Part shown: positions 15,343 through 25,025 of the stretch, piece by piece | Layout of the letters: each line of letters starts with the position of its first letter | Position numbering within the stretch: the first letter of the stretch is position 1 | Origin: an uncultured Pelagibacteraceae bacterium | Lineage (GTDB): Bacteria; Pseudomonadota; Alphaproteobacteria; Pelagibacterales; Pelagibacteraceae | DNA length: 64,000 nucleotides | Assembly (NCBI GenBank): GCA_902588625.1 | Contig: CACIPU010000001.1 | Span: 1 to 64,000, forward strand | Direction: 5' to 3' | Position numbers and translations under genes: made by a program | The notes under the pieces: model-generated | Seen by the model: only the letters and a program-made list of their open reading frames with translations | Databases searched by the model: none | Told to the model about the DNA's origin: nothing

Positions 15343-16236
15343 ATGACTAAATCAATATCTTTATGGAGTGCATTATTATGTACTTTTATCTGGGGAACAA
15401 CATTTATAGCTCAAGACACTGGAATGGATAAAATTGGTCCACTAACTTTTAATGGAACAAGATTTTTAATTGGTTTTCTTTCTATAATTCCTTTTGCAAT
15501 TTTATACGAAAGAAAAAAAATAATTTCTGAAATAAATAAAGATAAAAAACTATTTTATAAATTACTTTTTTGGGTAGGTACATTTTTGTTTTTAGGCACA
15601 TATGTTCAACAAGCTGCTTTACTTTTTACTGATGTAGCAAATGCAGCTTTTTTTACTATTTTTTATGTTCCTATGGTTCCTATTATTCTTTTTTTTGTTT
15701 ATTCAAAATCATTACATTGGAGTATATGGCCATCAGTTTTATTTTGCATAGCTGGAGTTTATCTTCTAAGTGATTTTTCAAATGCTACAGTTCGATTAGG
15801 AGATAGTTTAGTTATACTTTGCGCACTATTTTGGAGTTTGCATATAATACTTATTGGAAGTTTTATTAAAAATTTTAATCTTCCACTATTTTTTGGCGCT
15901 CTACAGGCATTATTAGTTTCGTTTTTTTCTATTACTTTTGCAATATTTTTTGAAACAATAACAATTCCAAATATATTAAATGAATCTCTATCAATATTGT
16001 ATGCAGGAGCTTTATCGGGGGGGATTGCATTTACTTTACAAATATATGCTCAAAAAAATATTGCACCTGCTCCAGCTGCTATTATATTTTCCCTTGAAGG
16101 AGTTTTTGCTGCGATTGCTGCATGGATTATTTTAGGTCAAATCCTAGGTATTAATAATATTTTAGGGTGTATATTTATACTTTCAGGAGTTTTACTTTCA
16201 CAGTTAGCTCCTATTGCTAAAAAAAATTATAAATAA
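15343..16236 (+). CDS. EamA/DMT-family transporter
   Basis: A 297-residue protein with about ten membrane helices in two EamA repeats (residues about 5-140 and 150-290). Typical features are WGTTFIAQDTG and FNGTRFLIGFLS near the N-terminus, and the conserved C-terminal helix PAPAAIIFSLEGVFAAIAAW. These proteins export metabolites such as amino acids, or import small solutes; the substrate is unknown. It starts 4 nt after aceF and may share its transcript. The 3' end overlaps uppP on the other strand by 10 nt. Confidence 0.9.
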   Translation: MTKSISLWSALLCTFIWGTTFIAQDTGMDKIGPLTFNGTRFLIGFLSIIPFAILYERKKIISEINKDKKLFYKLLFWVGTFLFLGTYVQQAALLFTDVANAAFFTIFYVPMVPIILFFVYSKSLHWSIWPSVLFCIAGVYLLSDFSNATVRLGDSLVILCALFWSLHIILIGSFIKNFNLPLFFGALQALLVSFFSITFAIFFETITIPNILNESLSILYAGALSGGIAFTLQIYAQKNIAPAPAAIIFSLEGVFAAIAAWIILGQILGINNILGCIFILSGVLLSQLAPIAKKNYK

Positions 16237-16994
16237 ACAATACTAAGAATTACTATTGAAAGAATTATTCTGTAAATTACAAATACTTTTAAACTAAATT
16301 TTTTAATGAAATTTAAAAATACAGCAATTGTTATAAAAGAAAAAATAAAAGAAAATATTACTGCTGTAATAGCTAAAAAATTAAGTTCAGGACTTCCTAC
16401 TTTATAAATATTATAAACTCCTAATATACTAGCAGCAAATAAAGTCGGTATAGATAAAAAAAATGAAATTTTAGTTGAATCAAATCTATCAAAACCCAAG
16501 AACCTTCCTGATGTAATTGTAATCCCAGATCTACTAACACCTGGAATTAAAGCTAAAACTTGAAATAAACCAATAAAAATAGCAGATCTATTAGAGAACC
16601 CTCTATCAATTTTTTTTTTTACTTTTGTCTTATCGCTTATATATAACAAAATTCCGAATATCAGGCTCATCCACCCAATTACTTCCAAATTTCTTAATTG
16701 ATTGATAATACCCGTATGATAAAAAAAATAACCTACTGGAATCATAGGTAATGTTCCGACTAAAATTTTAAGTAAAAAATCTCTATTTTTTATAAAACTA
16801 AATAATTCATTTCTAAAATAAACTATTACGGCTAATAAAGAACCTAAGTGCAAACATATATCTATTAATAAATTCTGATTAACAAATACATAATATTTAG
16901 AAACCAAAACTAAATGTGCGATAGAACTTATTGGGAGGAATTCAGAAACCCCTTGAATAAACGATAGAATTAAAATTTCGATAGATGAAAGCAT
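16227..16994 (-). CDS. uppP: Undecaprenyl-diphosphatase
   Basis: A 255-residue polytopic membrane protein of BacA/UppP length. The two catalytic motifs are present: GVSEFLPISSIAHLVL near the N-terminus and LIPGVSRSGITITSGRFLGF in the middle. It dephosphorylates undecaprenyl diphosphate on the periplasmic face so the lipid carrier can be reused for cell wall and glycan synthesis. It is divergent from gltD and convergent (overlapping) with the EamA transporter. Confidence 0.95.
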   Translation of the reverse strand: MLSSIEILILSFIQGVSEFLPISSIAHLVLVSKYYVFVNQNLLIDICLHLGSLLAVIVYFRNELFSFIKNRDFLLKILVGTLPMIPVGYFFYHTGIINQLRNLEVIGWMSLIFGILLYISDKTKVKKKIDRGFSNRSAIFIGLFQVLALIPGVSRSGITITSGRFLGFDRFDSTKISFFLSIPTLFAASILGVYNIYKVGSPELNFLAITAVIFSFIFSFITIAVFLNFIKKFSLKVFVIYRIILSIVILSIVYL

Positions 16995-17006
16995 TAAATA
17001 TCATTA

Positions 17007-17025
17007 TTGCATAGCAGCCATGCAA
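17007..17025. promoter_or_regulatory. Inverted repeat upstream of gltD, NtrC-like operator candidate
   Basis: TTGCAT-N7-ATGCAA is a perfect 6-bp inverted repeat. The inner TGCA-N9-TGCA spacing (17008-17024) equals that of NtrC-type sites (TGCAC..N..GTGCA), but the CC/GG positions are not conserved. It lies between divergent uppP and gltD, 102 nt before the gltD ATG. Binding by a nitrogen regulator is inference. Confidence 0.4.
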
Positions 17026-17076
17026 TATAAATTACTATTTTGCTGGATTTTTTAAAAAATAGGTCAGCTATTATGT

Positions 17077-17094
17077 CCTAAAAATGCTTTTAGG
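17077..17094. promoter_or_regulatory. Hairpin/operator upstream of gltD
   Basis: CCTAAAA-ATGC-TTTTAGG is a perfect 7-bp inverted repeat with a 4-nt loop, 32 nt before the gltD start. A direct repeat TAGGTC occurs at about 17060 and 17091, and ATAG-N5-CTAT lies upstream. It lacks a following U-tract, so it is not a terminator. It could be an operator or a leader RNA element. Confidence 0.4.
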
Positions 17095-17126
17095 TCCATT
17101 TATATTAATATAAATTACAACTAATT

Positions 17127-18566
17127 ATGTCAGAAAAAATGCTTAAATTTACAAAAGTCAATCAAGAAAATCCAAACAAAAGAACTGTTTCAAAGAGAGT
17201 GGATGACTTTAGAGAAATTTATGATCAATTTGTAAATGATAAAGCTAAGGAACAATCAAGTAGATGTTCGCAGTGTGGAGTACCATTTTGTCAAGTTCAT
17301 TGTCCACTTCATAACAATATACCTGATTGGTTAAAATTAACTGCAGAAGGTAGATTACAAGAAGCAAGCGAACTTGCACACAGTACAAATAATATGCCAG
17401 AAGTGTGTGGAAGAATTTGTCCACAAGATCGTTTATGTGAAGGGAACTGTGTAATCGAACAATCTGGTCATGGCACTGTGACTATCGGATCCGTAGAAAA
17501 ATATATAACAGATACCGCTTGGGAAAAAGGATGGATAAAACCAATTGCAGTCAAAAAAGAAATTGATTTATCAGTAGGTATTATTGGTAGTGGTCCAGCA
17601 GGCTTAGCCTGTGCTGAAGAGTTACGTAAATTTGGTTATCAAATAACTATTTATGATAGATATGATAGACCTGGAGGTTTATTAATTTATGGAATTCCTA
17701 ATTTTAAATTAGAAAAATTTGTAGTTGAAAGACGCACTCAACTTTTAAAAGATAGTGGAATAAAATTTCAACAAAACATAGAAATTGGAAAAGATAGTAC
17801 TTTTGATAAAATAAAAGAAAAACATGATGCAATACTCATTGCAACTGGTGTTTATAAAGCAAGGCAAGTTAATTTACCAGGTCATAATTTAAAAAATATT
17901 TTTCCTGCAATGAAATTTCTGACAGCTTCAAATCGTAAAGGTTTGGGAGACAAGGTTACAGAGTTCGAAAATGGCACCCTTAACGCAGAAAACAAAAATG
18001 TTGTTGTTATTGGAGGTGGAGATACAGCCATGGATTGTGTAAGAACTGCTATAAGGCAAAATGCAAAATCAGTCAAATGTCTTTATAGAAGAGATAAAGA
18101 AAATATGCCGGGATCAGCTAGAGAGGTAAATAATGCTGAAGAAGAAGGAATAGAATTTATTTGGTTATCAAACCCAAAAAAATTCATTGGTAACGAAAAA
18201 ATTTCATCTTTATTGGTTGAAAAAATGAAACTTGGAAAACCTGACTCTTCAGGTAGAAAAAAACCAGAACCTATACCAAATTCAGATTTTGAAATTAAAG
18301 TTGACATAGCAATCAAAGCTCTTGGCTTTGATCCAGAAGATATTCCAAAACTATTTGATAATTCAAATCTCTTAGTATCAAAATGGGGGACAATAAAAGT
18401 TGATATGCATTCTATGGAAACAAATTTACCAGGAGTCTTTGCTGCAGGAGATATAGTAAGAGGAGCCTCTCTTGTTGTATGGGCAATTAAAGATGGTAGA
18501 GATGCGGCAATATCAATAAACAAATTTTTAAAAAGTAAAAAATTATTAAAAACTAAAGCTGCATGA
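17127..18566 (+). CDS. gltD: Glutamate synthase small subunit
   Basis: A 479-residue NADPH-dependent subunit. The N-terminal cysteine-rich domain binds two 4Fe-4S clusters (CSQCGVPFCQVHCPLHNNIP, then CGRICPQDRLCEGNC). The FAD-binding GxGxxG is GIIGSGPAGLACAEELRKFG, the second dinucleotide site is VVIGGGDTAMDC, and the C-terminal FAD motif is GVFAAGDIVRGASLV. It feeds electrons from NADPH to GltB. The gltB ATG overlaps its TGA, so subunits are made in step. The gene order gltD-gltB is the reverse of E. coli. Upstream palindromes suggest regulation. Confidence 0.97.
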   Translation: MSEKMLKFTKVNQENPNKRTVSKRVDDFREIYDQFVNDKAKEQSSRCSQCGVPFCQVHCPLHNNIPDWLKLTAEGRLQEASELAHSTNNMPEVCGRICPQDRLCEGNCVIEQSGHGTVTIGSVEKYITDTAWEKGWIKPIAVKKEIDLSVGIIGSGPAGLACAEELRKFGYQITIYDRYDRPGGLLIYGIPNFKLEKFVVERRTQLLKDSGIKFQQNIEIGKDSTFDKIKEKHDAILIATGVYKARQVNLPGHNLKNIFPAMKFLTASNRKGLGDKVTEFENGTLNAENKNVVVIGGGDTAMDCVRTAIRQNAKSVKCLYRRDKENMPGSAREVNNAEEEGIEFIWLSNPKKFIGNEKISSLLVEKMKLGKPDSSGRKKPEPIPNSDFEIKVDIAIKALGFDPEDIPKLFDNSNLLVSKWGTIKVDMHSMETNLPGVFAAGDIVRGASLVVWAIKDGRDAAISINKFLKSKKLLKTKAA

Positions 18567-21500
18567 TTAATATATATAAAAAAAATCTAAAAAAGTTAAT
18601 TGACAACAACGTATATAATTCAAGTCAAGAACATGATGCTTGTGGAGTTGGTTTTATAACATCAACGGAAGGAAAAAAAACTAGACAAGTTGTAGAATAT
18701 GGAATTCAGGCATTAAAAGCAGTTTGGCATCGTGGGGCTGTTGATGCTGATGGAAAAACTGGCGATGGAGCAGGAATTCATATTGAAATTCCAAAAGATT
18801 TTTTTGTAGAAAGAATAAAAAATGCAGGAAGAGAACATAAAGAAGGTATTATTTGTGTGGGAATGATTTTTCTTCCACGAAATGATTATTCTTCCCAAGA
18901 AAAATGTAAAACAATAGTAGAAAATGAATTATTAAATAGAAATTATTATATTTATAGATGGAGACAAGTTCCAGTTAACACTAAAGTTTTAGGTACTAAG
19001 GCAGAGAACAATAGACCAGAAATTGTCCAGGTTATTTTTAAATCTAACGACAAAAACTTAAAAGACGATGAGCTTGAAAGAGATTTATATATTGCAAGAA
19101 AAAAAATAGAAAAACAATCAAACTTAGAGAAATTGAAGGATTTTTATATTTCATCAATGAGCTCAAGATCTATTATTTATAAAGGCATGTTTTTAGCAGA
19201 AGCTTTATCAGAGTTTTACCCAGACTTGTTAGACAAACGTTTTATTTCTAGATTTGCAATTTTTCATCAAAGATATTCAACAAATACATTTCCTAGCTGG
19301 GACTTAGCTCAACCATTCAGAACTTTAGCCCATAATGGCGAAATTAATACAATTAAAGGCAATATTAATTGGATGAAAATTCACGAACAAGACATGAATA
19401 ATAAGTTTTTTAAAGATATAGATTCTTTAAAACCTGTCATTGGAGTAAATAATTCTGACTCAGCAGCGCTAGATAATGTTTTCGAATTACTTGTTAGATC
19501 AGGTAAATCTGTCCCTTTAGCTAAACTAATGTTGATTCCGGATGCCTGGTCTAAAAGAAGAAAAACTGTATCAAAAGCTCATCAACAGTTATTTAATTTT
19601 TTAAATAGCACGATTGAACCTTGGGATGGACCAGCCGCCATTTCTGCGACAGATGGTAAATGGATAATAGCAGCACAAGATAGAAATGGCCTACGTCCAT
19701 TGAGATATACAATTACCTCAGATAAATTGTTATTCGCAGGATCAGAAACGGGAATGATACCTTTTGATGATAAAAAAATTATTTTTAAGGGTAGATTAGG
19801 ACCAGGACAAGCTATAGCAGTTGATCTTAAAAACGGTCAAATTTTTGATAGTAAAAATCTAAAAGATAAAATTTCAAAAAATTATAAAAAATATAATAAA
19901 CAAATAATTGATTTAGATAAAAAATTTAATATTACAAAAGAAAAATTTATTTTTAAAGGTCAAGAGTTGAGGCAGCGACAATTCTTAGCTGGAATAAATA
20001 TTGAAGATTTAGAATTAATTTTACAGCCGATGGTAGAAGATACAAAAGAAGCAGTTGGCTCAATGGGTGATGACACACCATTAGCTGTTTTATCAGATCA
20101 ATATAGACCACTATCACATTTTTTTAGACAAAATTTTAGTCAAGTAACTAACCCACCTATTGATTCTTTGAGGGAAAGTGAAGTAATGAGCTTAAAAACA
20201 CGTTTTGGAAACACAGGAAATATTTTAGATTTTGAAAATTTAATAGAAGAAAATATTTATGTTTTAGAAGGTCCAATACTGTCTAATATCCAATTTGAGA
20301 AATTTTTACGACTTTTTAAAAAAAAAATAAAAATATTAGATTGTACTTTTGATATTAATAAAAGTTTAAAAACTAGATTAAATGATTTGCGAATTGAAGC
20401 TGAAGCAGCAGTACGAGAAGGTAGTAAACATCTTATTTTAAGTGATAAGAAAATTAATGGAGAAAAAGCTCCAATTCCGATGGCACTTGCTATTGGAGCA
20501 GTTAATTCAAAATTAGTAAATTCAGGTATAAGAGGTTTTGCTTCAATAAATTTACAAACATCTGAGGTTTTAGACACACATTCATTTGCTGTTATGTTAG
20601 GTGTAGGGGCTACTACCATAAATCCTTATATTGCTTTTGATTCTATTTACCAGCGTTATGAAAAAAAATTGTTTGGCAAGTTGAGTTTTGAAGACTGTGT
20701 TAAAAGATATATAAAATCTGTAGATAATGGCTTATTAAAAATAATGTCAAAAATGGGTATTTCTGTTTTAAGTGCATACAGAGGAGGATGTAATTTTGAA
20801 GCAGTTGGTTTAAGCAGGTCTTTAGTGGCAGAATATTTTCCCGGAATGACTTCTAGAATATCTGGTATTGGAATTACTGGAATTGAAAAAAAAATAAAAA
20901 AAATTCATGGAAAAGCTTTTAATAAAAATATTTCAATTCTTCCAATCGGAGGAATTTATAAGTATAGAAAAAATGGTGAAACACACCAATATCAAGGAAA
21001 TTTAATTCATGCATTACAATCAGCTGTAGAAACTAATTCATATGAAATTTATAAAAAATATGTTGAAGGAATATATAATTTACCAATAATTAATTTAAGA
21101 GATCTTTTAGATTTTAAAAAATTCAATAAATCAATAGATGTTAAGGAAGTTGAGAGTATTGAGAATATTAGAAAAAGATTTGGAAGCGGAAGTATGTCAC
21201 ATGGAGCTTTATCTGCAGAAGCTCATGAAACTTTAGCTATTGGTATGAATAGGATTAAAGCAGCTTCCTGTAGTGGAGAAGGAGGCGAAGATCCAAAAAG
21301 ATTTGTTATCAAGGAAAATGGTGATAATTCTAGTTCAAAAGTAAAACAAATAGCTTCGGCTAGATTCGGCGTAACAATAGAATATCTAAATAATTGTAAA
21401 GAAATAGAAATAAAAATTGCACAAGGTGCTAAACCTGGAGAGGGAGGTCAGCTCCCAGGATTTAAAGTTACAAAAGAGATTGCAAAATTGAGGCATTCTA

Positions 21501-23065
21501 CCCCTGGAGTTACTTTGATTTCTCCGCCCCCACATCATGATATTTATTCTATAGAAGATTTAGCACAGCTAATTTATGACCTTAAACAATCCAATCCAAA
21601 AGCAAGAGTAGGTGTGAAGTTAGTCGCTTCTACCGGAGTAGGAACTATTGCAGCTGGAGTAGCTAAAGCAAAAGCTGATGTAATATTAATTTCAGGTCAT
21701 TCTGGTGGAACTGCAGCTAGCCCACAAACTAGTGTTAAATACGTTGGGGTCCCTTGGGAAATGGGACTTACTGAGGTAAATCAAATTTTAACATTAAACG
21801 GACTTAGACAACAAGTTACTTTAAGAACTGATGGAGGAATAAAAACTGGAAGAGATGTTGTGATTGCTGCAATGATGGGAGCTGAAGAATTTGGGATTGG
21901 AACTACTTCTTTGGTAGCAATGGGTTGCATAATGGTTCGTCAATGTCATTCTAACACTTGTCCTGTAGGAGTTTGTACTCAAGATGAAAAACTAAGAAAG
22001 AGATTTACGGGAACACCCGAAAAAGTAGTAAATTTATTTACTTTTATTGCTGAAGAAGTTAGAGAAATATTAGCTAATTTAGGTTTCAAAAATTTGAATC
22101 AAATTATAGGAAGAACAGATCTTTTAAAACAAGTTAGCAGAGGATCATCTAATTTAGATGATTTGGATTTAAGTCCACTTCTAGTGCAAGCTGATCCAGG
22201 TAAAAATAACAGATTTGGTAATCCAATGTTAATAAATAAAGTTCCAGATACCCTAGATGAAATTATTTTTGAAAAAATTAAAAATTTACTTGGTAGAGAT
22301 AAAAATATTAATTTAACTTTTGAAGTAAAAAATACTCACAGAGCTGTTGGAACTAGACTATCTCATTATATCTACCAAAAATTTAAAAATAAAATAAACG
22401 ATCAAAATACTATAAAAATAAATTTATCTGGGTCAGCTGGCCAATCACTAGGCGCTTTTGGAATCAAGGGTTTAAAAATAAATTTATCAGGTGATGCAAA
22501 TGATTATGTTGGTAAAGGACTTTCAGGGGCAACGATAGTTATTAAACCACCTATTAAAAGTAATTTGGTTAGCCATGAAAATACTATTATTGGAAATACA
22601 GTTCTTTATGGAGCTACATCTGGAAAACTGTATGCAGCAGGACAATCAGGAGAAAGATTTGCTGTAAGAAATTCTGGAGCCGAAGCAGTAATAGAAGGTT
22701 GTGACTCTAATGGTTGCGAATATATGACTGGAGGAACGGTTGTAATTTTAGGCAAGATTGGTGATAACTTTGCAGCGGGAATGACTGGCGGGATGGCATT
22801 TGTTTATGACAAAAAAGATGAGTTTAATAATTTTGTAAACCAAAATTCAGTAGTTTGGCAAACACCAGAAACAGTATATTGGAAAGAATATTTAAGAAAT
22901 TTAATAAAGGAACATTTGAATGAAACAAATTCTAAAATAGCAAAAACGATATTAGATAACTTTGAAGAAGAAATAAAAAACTTTAAACAAATTTGTCCTA
23001 AAGAGATGCTAGGAAAATTGGAAAATCCATTGACTTTAAAGAGCCAAATTTCAGAAGCAGTTTAA
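18563..23065 (+). CDS. gltB: Glutamate synthase large subunit
   Basis: A 1500-residue enzyme of normal length. Cys27 in HDACGVGF should become the N-terminal nucleophile after removal of a 26-residue propeptide. The glutaminase domain contains HQRYSTNTFPSWDLAQPF and LAHNGEINT. The FMN domain contains GEGGEDPKRF and SGHSGGTAASP. The 3Fe-4S cluster cysteines are C1122, C1128 and C1133. The C-terminal GxGxG beta-helix contains GGTVVILGKIGDNFAAGMTGG. It converts glutamine plus 2-oxoglutarate to two glutamates. The 3' end overlaps the opposing hydrolase by 4 nt. Confidence 0.98.
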   Translation: MINIYKKNLKKLIDNNVYNSSQEHDACGVGFITSTEGKKTRQVVEYGIQALKAVWHRGAVDADGKTGDGAGIHIEIPKDFFVERIKNAGREHKEGIICVGMIFLPRNDYSSQEKCKTIVENELLNRNYYIYRWRQVPVNTKVLGTKAENNRPEIVQVIFKSNDKNLKDDELERDLYIARKKIEKQSNLEKLKDFYISSMSSRSIIYKGMFLAEALSEFYPDLLDKRFISRFAIFHQRYSTNTFPSWDLAQPFRTLAHNGEINTIKGNINWMKIHEQDMNNKFFKDIDSLKPVIGVNNSDSAALDNVFELLVRSGKSVPLAKLMLIPDAWSKRRKTVSKAHQQLFNFLNSTIEPWDGPAAISATDGKWIIAAQDRNGLRPLRYTITSDKLLFAGSETGMIPFDDKKIIFKGRLGPGQAIAVDLKNGQIFDSKNLKDKISKNYKKYNKQIIDLDKKFNITKEKFIFKGQELRQRQFLAGINIEDLELILQPMVEDTKEAVGSMGDDTPLAVLSDQYRPLSHFFRQNFSQVTNPPIDSLRESEVMSLKTRFGNTGNILDFENLIEENIYVLEGPILSNIQFEKFLRLFKKKIKILDCTFDINKSLKTRLNDLRIEAEAAVREGSKHLILSDKKINGEKAPIPMALAIGAVNSKLVNSGIRGFASINLQTSEVLDTHSFAVMLGVGATTINPYIAFDSIYQRYEKKLFGKLSFEDCVKRYIKSVDNGLLKIMSKMGISVLSAYRGGCNFEAVGLSRSLVAEYFPGMTSRISGIGITGIEKKIKKIHGKAFNKNISILPIGGIYKYRKNGETHQYQGNLIHALQSAVETNSYEIYKKYVEGIYNLPIINLRDLLDFKKFNKSIDVKEVESIENIRKRFGSGSMSHGALSAEAHETLAIGMNRIKAASCSGEGGEDPKRFVIKENGDNSSSKVKQIASARFGVTIEYLNNCKEIEIKIAQGAKPGEGGQLPGFKVTKEIAKLRHSTPGVTLISPPPHHDIYSIEDLAQLIYDLKQSNPKARVGVKLVASTGVGTIAAGVAKAKADVILISGHSGGTAASPQTSVKYVGVPWEMGLTEVNQILTLNGLRQQVTLRTDGGIKTGRDVVIAAMMGAEEFGIGTTSLVAMGCIMVRQCHSNTCPVGVCTQDEKLRKRFTGTPEKVVNLFTFIAEEVREILANLGFKNLNQIIGRTDLLKQVSRGSSNLDDLDLSPLLVQADPGKNNRFGNPMLINKVPDTLDEIIFEKIKNLLGRDKNINLTFEVKNTHRAVGTRLSHYIYQKFKNKINDQNTIKINLSGSAGQSLGAFGIKGLKINLSGDANDYVGKGLSGATIVIKPPIKSNLVSHENTIIGNTVLYGATSGKLYAAGQSGERFAVRNSGAEAVIEGCDSNGCEYMTGGTVVILGKIGDNFAAGMTGGMAFVYDKKDEFNNFVNQNSVVWQTPETVYWKEYLRNLIKEHLNETNSKIAKTILDNFEEEIKNFKQICPKEMLGKLENPLTLKSQISEAV

Positions 23066-23832
23066 ACAGTAGATATTTTTTTAATCATTAGACTTAATTG
23101 ATAACAGATTTTTTTTAGGTCAATTATTCTTGACAAACTGTGTTGTCCATTTTTAACCACAATAAATTTTTTATCTGATTTACTAAAAATTCCCAAAATT
23201 TTTTTTGAATATTTTAAAGGCACCACATTATCTTTTGATCCATGTAATAAAGTAATTGGTATATTTATATAATTTTTTTTATTTAAAATTTTATTATTTC
23301 TTCCGTCAAAGATTAGTTGTTTTGTGAGTGGGTACGTAAAATCACCATGTTCAAGATTATAAACATTATTGTCAATTATAAATTTTTTAATTTTTTTTGT
23401 AAATTTTTTCCACATAAGATTTTCTAAAAAGTCTGGGGCAGAGCCAATCCCGATAAATCCTTTTATATTTTTTTTAAAAAATGGAAATAAATTTAAAGCT
23501 ATCCAACTTCCCATGCTAGATCCAATAAAAATCAATTTTGTTTTTTTTTTTAATTTTGAACTAATAAGCTCCTTAGCTTCCTTAGTCCATAAAGAAATAT
23601 TTCCATCAATAAATCTTCCTGAAGATTTTCCATGTCCAGAATATTCAAATTTTAAAAAATTTAATTTTTTCTTTGAACAGAATTTTTGTACGGCTTTTGG
23701 TTTTGCTCCAACCATATCAGACATAAAACCATGAAAAAAAACTACAGTTATTTGGCTATTTTTTTTAATAAATAAATATTTAATTTTTTTTTTGCTACTT
23801 GTGATAAAATATTTAGATGTTTTATAAGTCAT
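23062..23832 (-). CDS. Alpha/beta-fold hydrolase
   Basis: A 256-residue cytosolic hydrolase. FFHGFMSDMVGAKP forms the oxyanion region, GSSMGSWIALN carries the nucleophile serine (GxSxG-like), GSKDNVVPL the acid and NGQHSLSR the histidine. FEYSGHGKSSG precedes the nucleophile as in BAAT/acyl-CoA thioesterase-like and YqiA-like hydrolases. The substrate is unknown. It is convergent with gltB (4-nt overlap) and divergent from the glycosyltransferase 26 nt away. Confidence 0.82.
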   Translation of the reverse strand: MTYKTSKYFITSSKKKIKYLFIKKNSQITVVFFHGFMSDMVGAKPKAVQKFCSKKKLNFLKFEYSGHGKSSGRFIDGNISLWTKEAKELISSKLKKKTKLIFIGSSMGSWIALNLFPFFKKNIKGFIGIGSAPDFLENLMWKKFTKKIKKFIIDNNVYNLEHGDFTYPLTKQLIFDGRNNKILNKKNYINIPITLLHGSKDNVVPLKYSKKILGIFSKSDKKFIVVKNGQHSLSRIIDLKKICYQLSLMIKKISTV

Positions 23833-23858
23833 TTAAAATACTATAGTAATTCAAAAAA

Positions 23859-25022
23859 ATGAAAAAAAAAATCAAAGTTTTACAAGTTATACCAAAATTA
23901 GGTTACGGAGGAGCAGAAACTGGTTGTTATGACTTGGCACATTTTTTACCAGAAAAAGGTTGTAAATCTTATATAGCTACAAGCTCTGGAGCTTTACTTG
24001 ATTATGTTGATAAAAAAAAAGTTAAAGTATTTAGATTACCAGTACACTCAAAAAATCCAATTTTAATGTTACTTAATACATTGATAATTTTTTTTATAAT
24101 AATTATTTACAATATTGATATTATACATGCTAGAAGTCGAGCGCCTGCTTGGTCATGTTATTTAGCAAGCAAGTTATCTTTTAAAAAATTTGTAACAACA
24201 TTTCATGGAACATATAATTTTAATAATAGTTTTAAAAAATTTTATAATTCAGTAATGGTTAGATCGGACTTGGTCATTGCAGGTTCAAATTTTATTTTTT
24301 CACATATAAATGAAAATTATAGTAATTTTTTTTTGAAAAATAAGAGAAAACTTTTAGTAATTTTTAGAGGTATTAATACAAACTATTTTAATCCCCAAAA
24401 AATTTTACCAGTAAAAATAGATAAGTTTTCAAAGGAAAATAATATTGATAGAAATAAGTTTATTATTCTATTACCTGGAAGATTAACCTCATGGAAAGGT
24501 CAAAAAATATTTATTGAAAGTATAAAGTTACTCTCAGAAAAAAGTGATATACCACCTTTTGAAGCTATTATTCTTGGCAGCGACCAGGGAAGAAATGTTT
24601 ATAAAAAACAACTTCTTGTTTTAACTCAACAATACAGATTAGGTAAAATTATTAAATTTATCGATGCATGCAAAGAAATGCCTATAGCTTATGGAATTTC
24701 TAATTTAGTATGCTCTTGTTCTACAGAACCAGAGGCTTTCGGAAGAGTTTCAGTTGAAGCTCAGGCAATGCAACTACCTATTGTTGCAAGTAATATAGGT
24801 GGATCAAAAGAAACTATAATTCAAGAAAAATCAGGTTTTTTATTTAAAAATAAAGATTCTAAGTCATTAGCTGATTGTATAGCTTTAGTAATGCAAAAAG
24901 ACTACAACTCGTTAAAATTAATTGGTACAGAAGGCAGAAAAAATGTATTAAAACGATTCGATGTTGATAAAATGTGTCAGACAACCTTTACTGAATATAA
25001 AAAATTGATAGAGTTATCTTAA
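23859..25022 (+). CDS. Glycosyltransferase family 4 (GT-B fold)
   Basis: A 387-residue protein. The N-terminal half begins VLQVIPKLGYGGAETGCYDL, with the usual acceptor-side glycine-rich loop. A hydrophobic patch (about residues 65-85) may bind membrane. The C-terminal half has LLPGRLTSWKGQKIF and the donor-binding EPEAFGRVSVEAQAMQLPIV followed by ASNIGGSKETI, the EX7E-type motif of GT4. It likely adds a sugar to a surface glycan or glycolipid. It is a lone gene 3 nt before thrS, so it may be co-transcribed with the translation cluster. Confidence 0.9.
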   Translation: MKKKIKVLQVIPKLGYGGAETGCYDLAHFLPEKGCKSYIATSSGALLDYVDKKKVKVFRLPVHSKNPILMLLNTLIIFFIIIIYNIDIIHARSRAPAWSCYLASKLSFKKFVTTFHGTYNFNNSFKKFYNSVMVRSDLVIAGSNFIFSHINENYSNFFLKNKRKLLVIFRGINTNYFNPQKILPVKIDKFSKENNIDRNKFIILLPGRLTSWKGQKIFIESIKLLSEKSDIPPFEAIILGSDQGRNVYKKQLLVLTQQYRLGKIIKFIDACKEMPIAYGISNLVCSCSTEPEAFGRVSVEAQAMQLPIVASNIGGSKETIIQEKSGFLFKNKDSKSLADCIALVMQKDYNSLKLIGTEGRKNVLKRFDVDKMCQTTFTEYKKLIELS

Positions 25023-25025
25023 CAA

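Noticed and set aside
17037-17060. Sigma-54 promoter before gltD
   Set aside because: No TGGCAC-N5-TTGC pattern with correct spacing is present.
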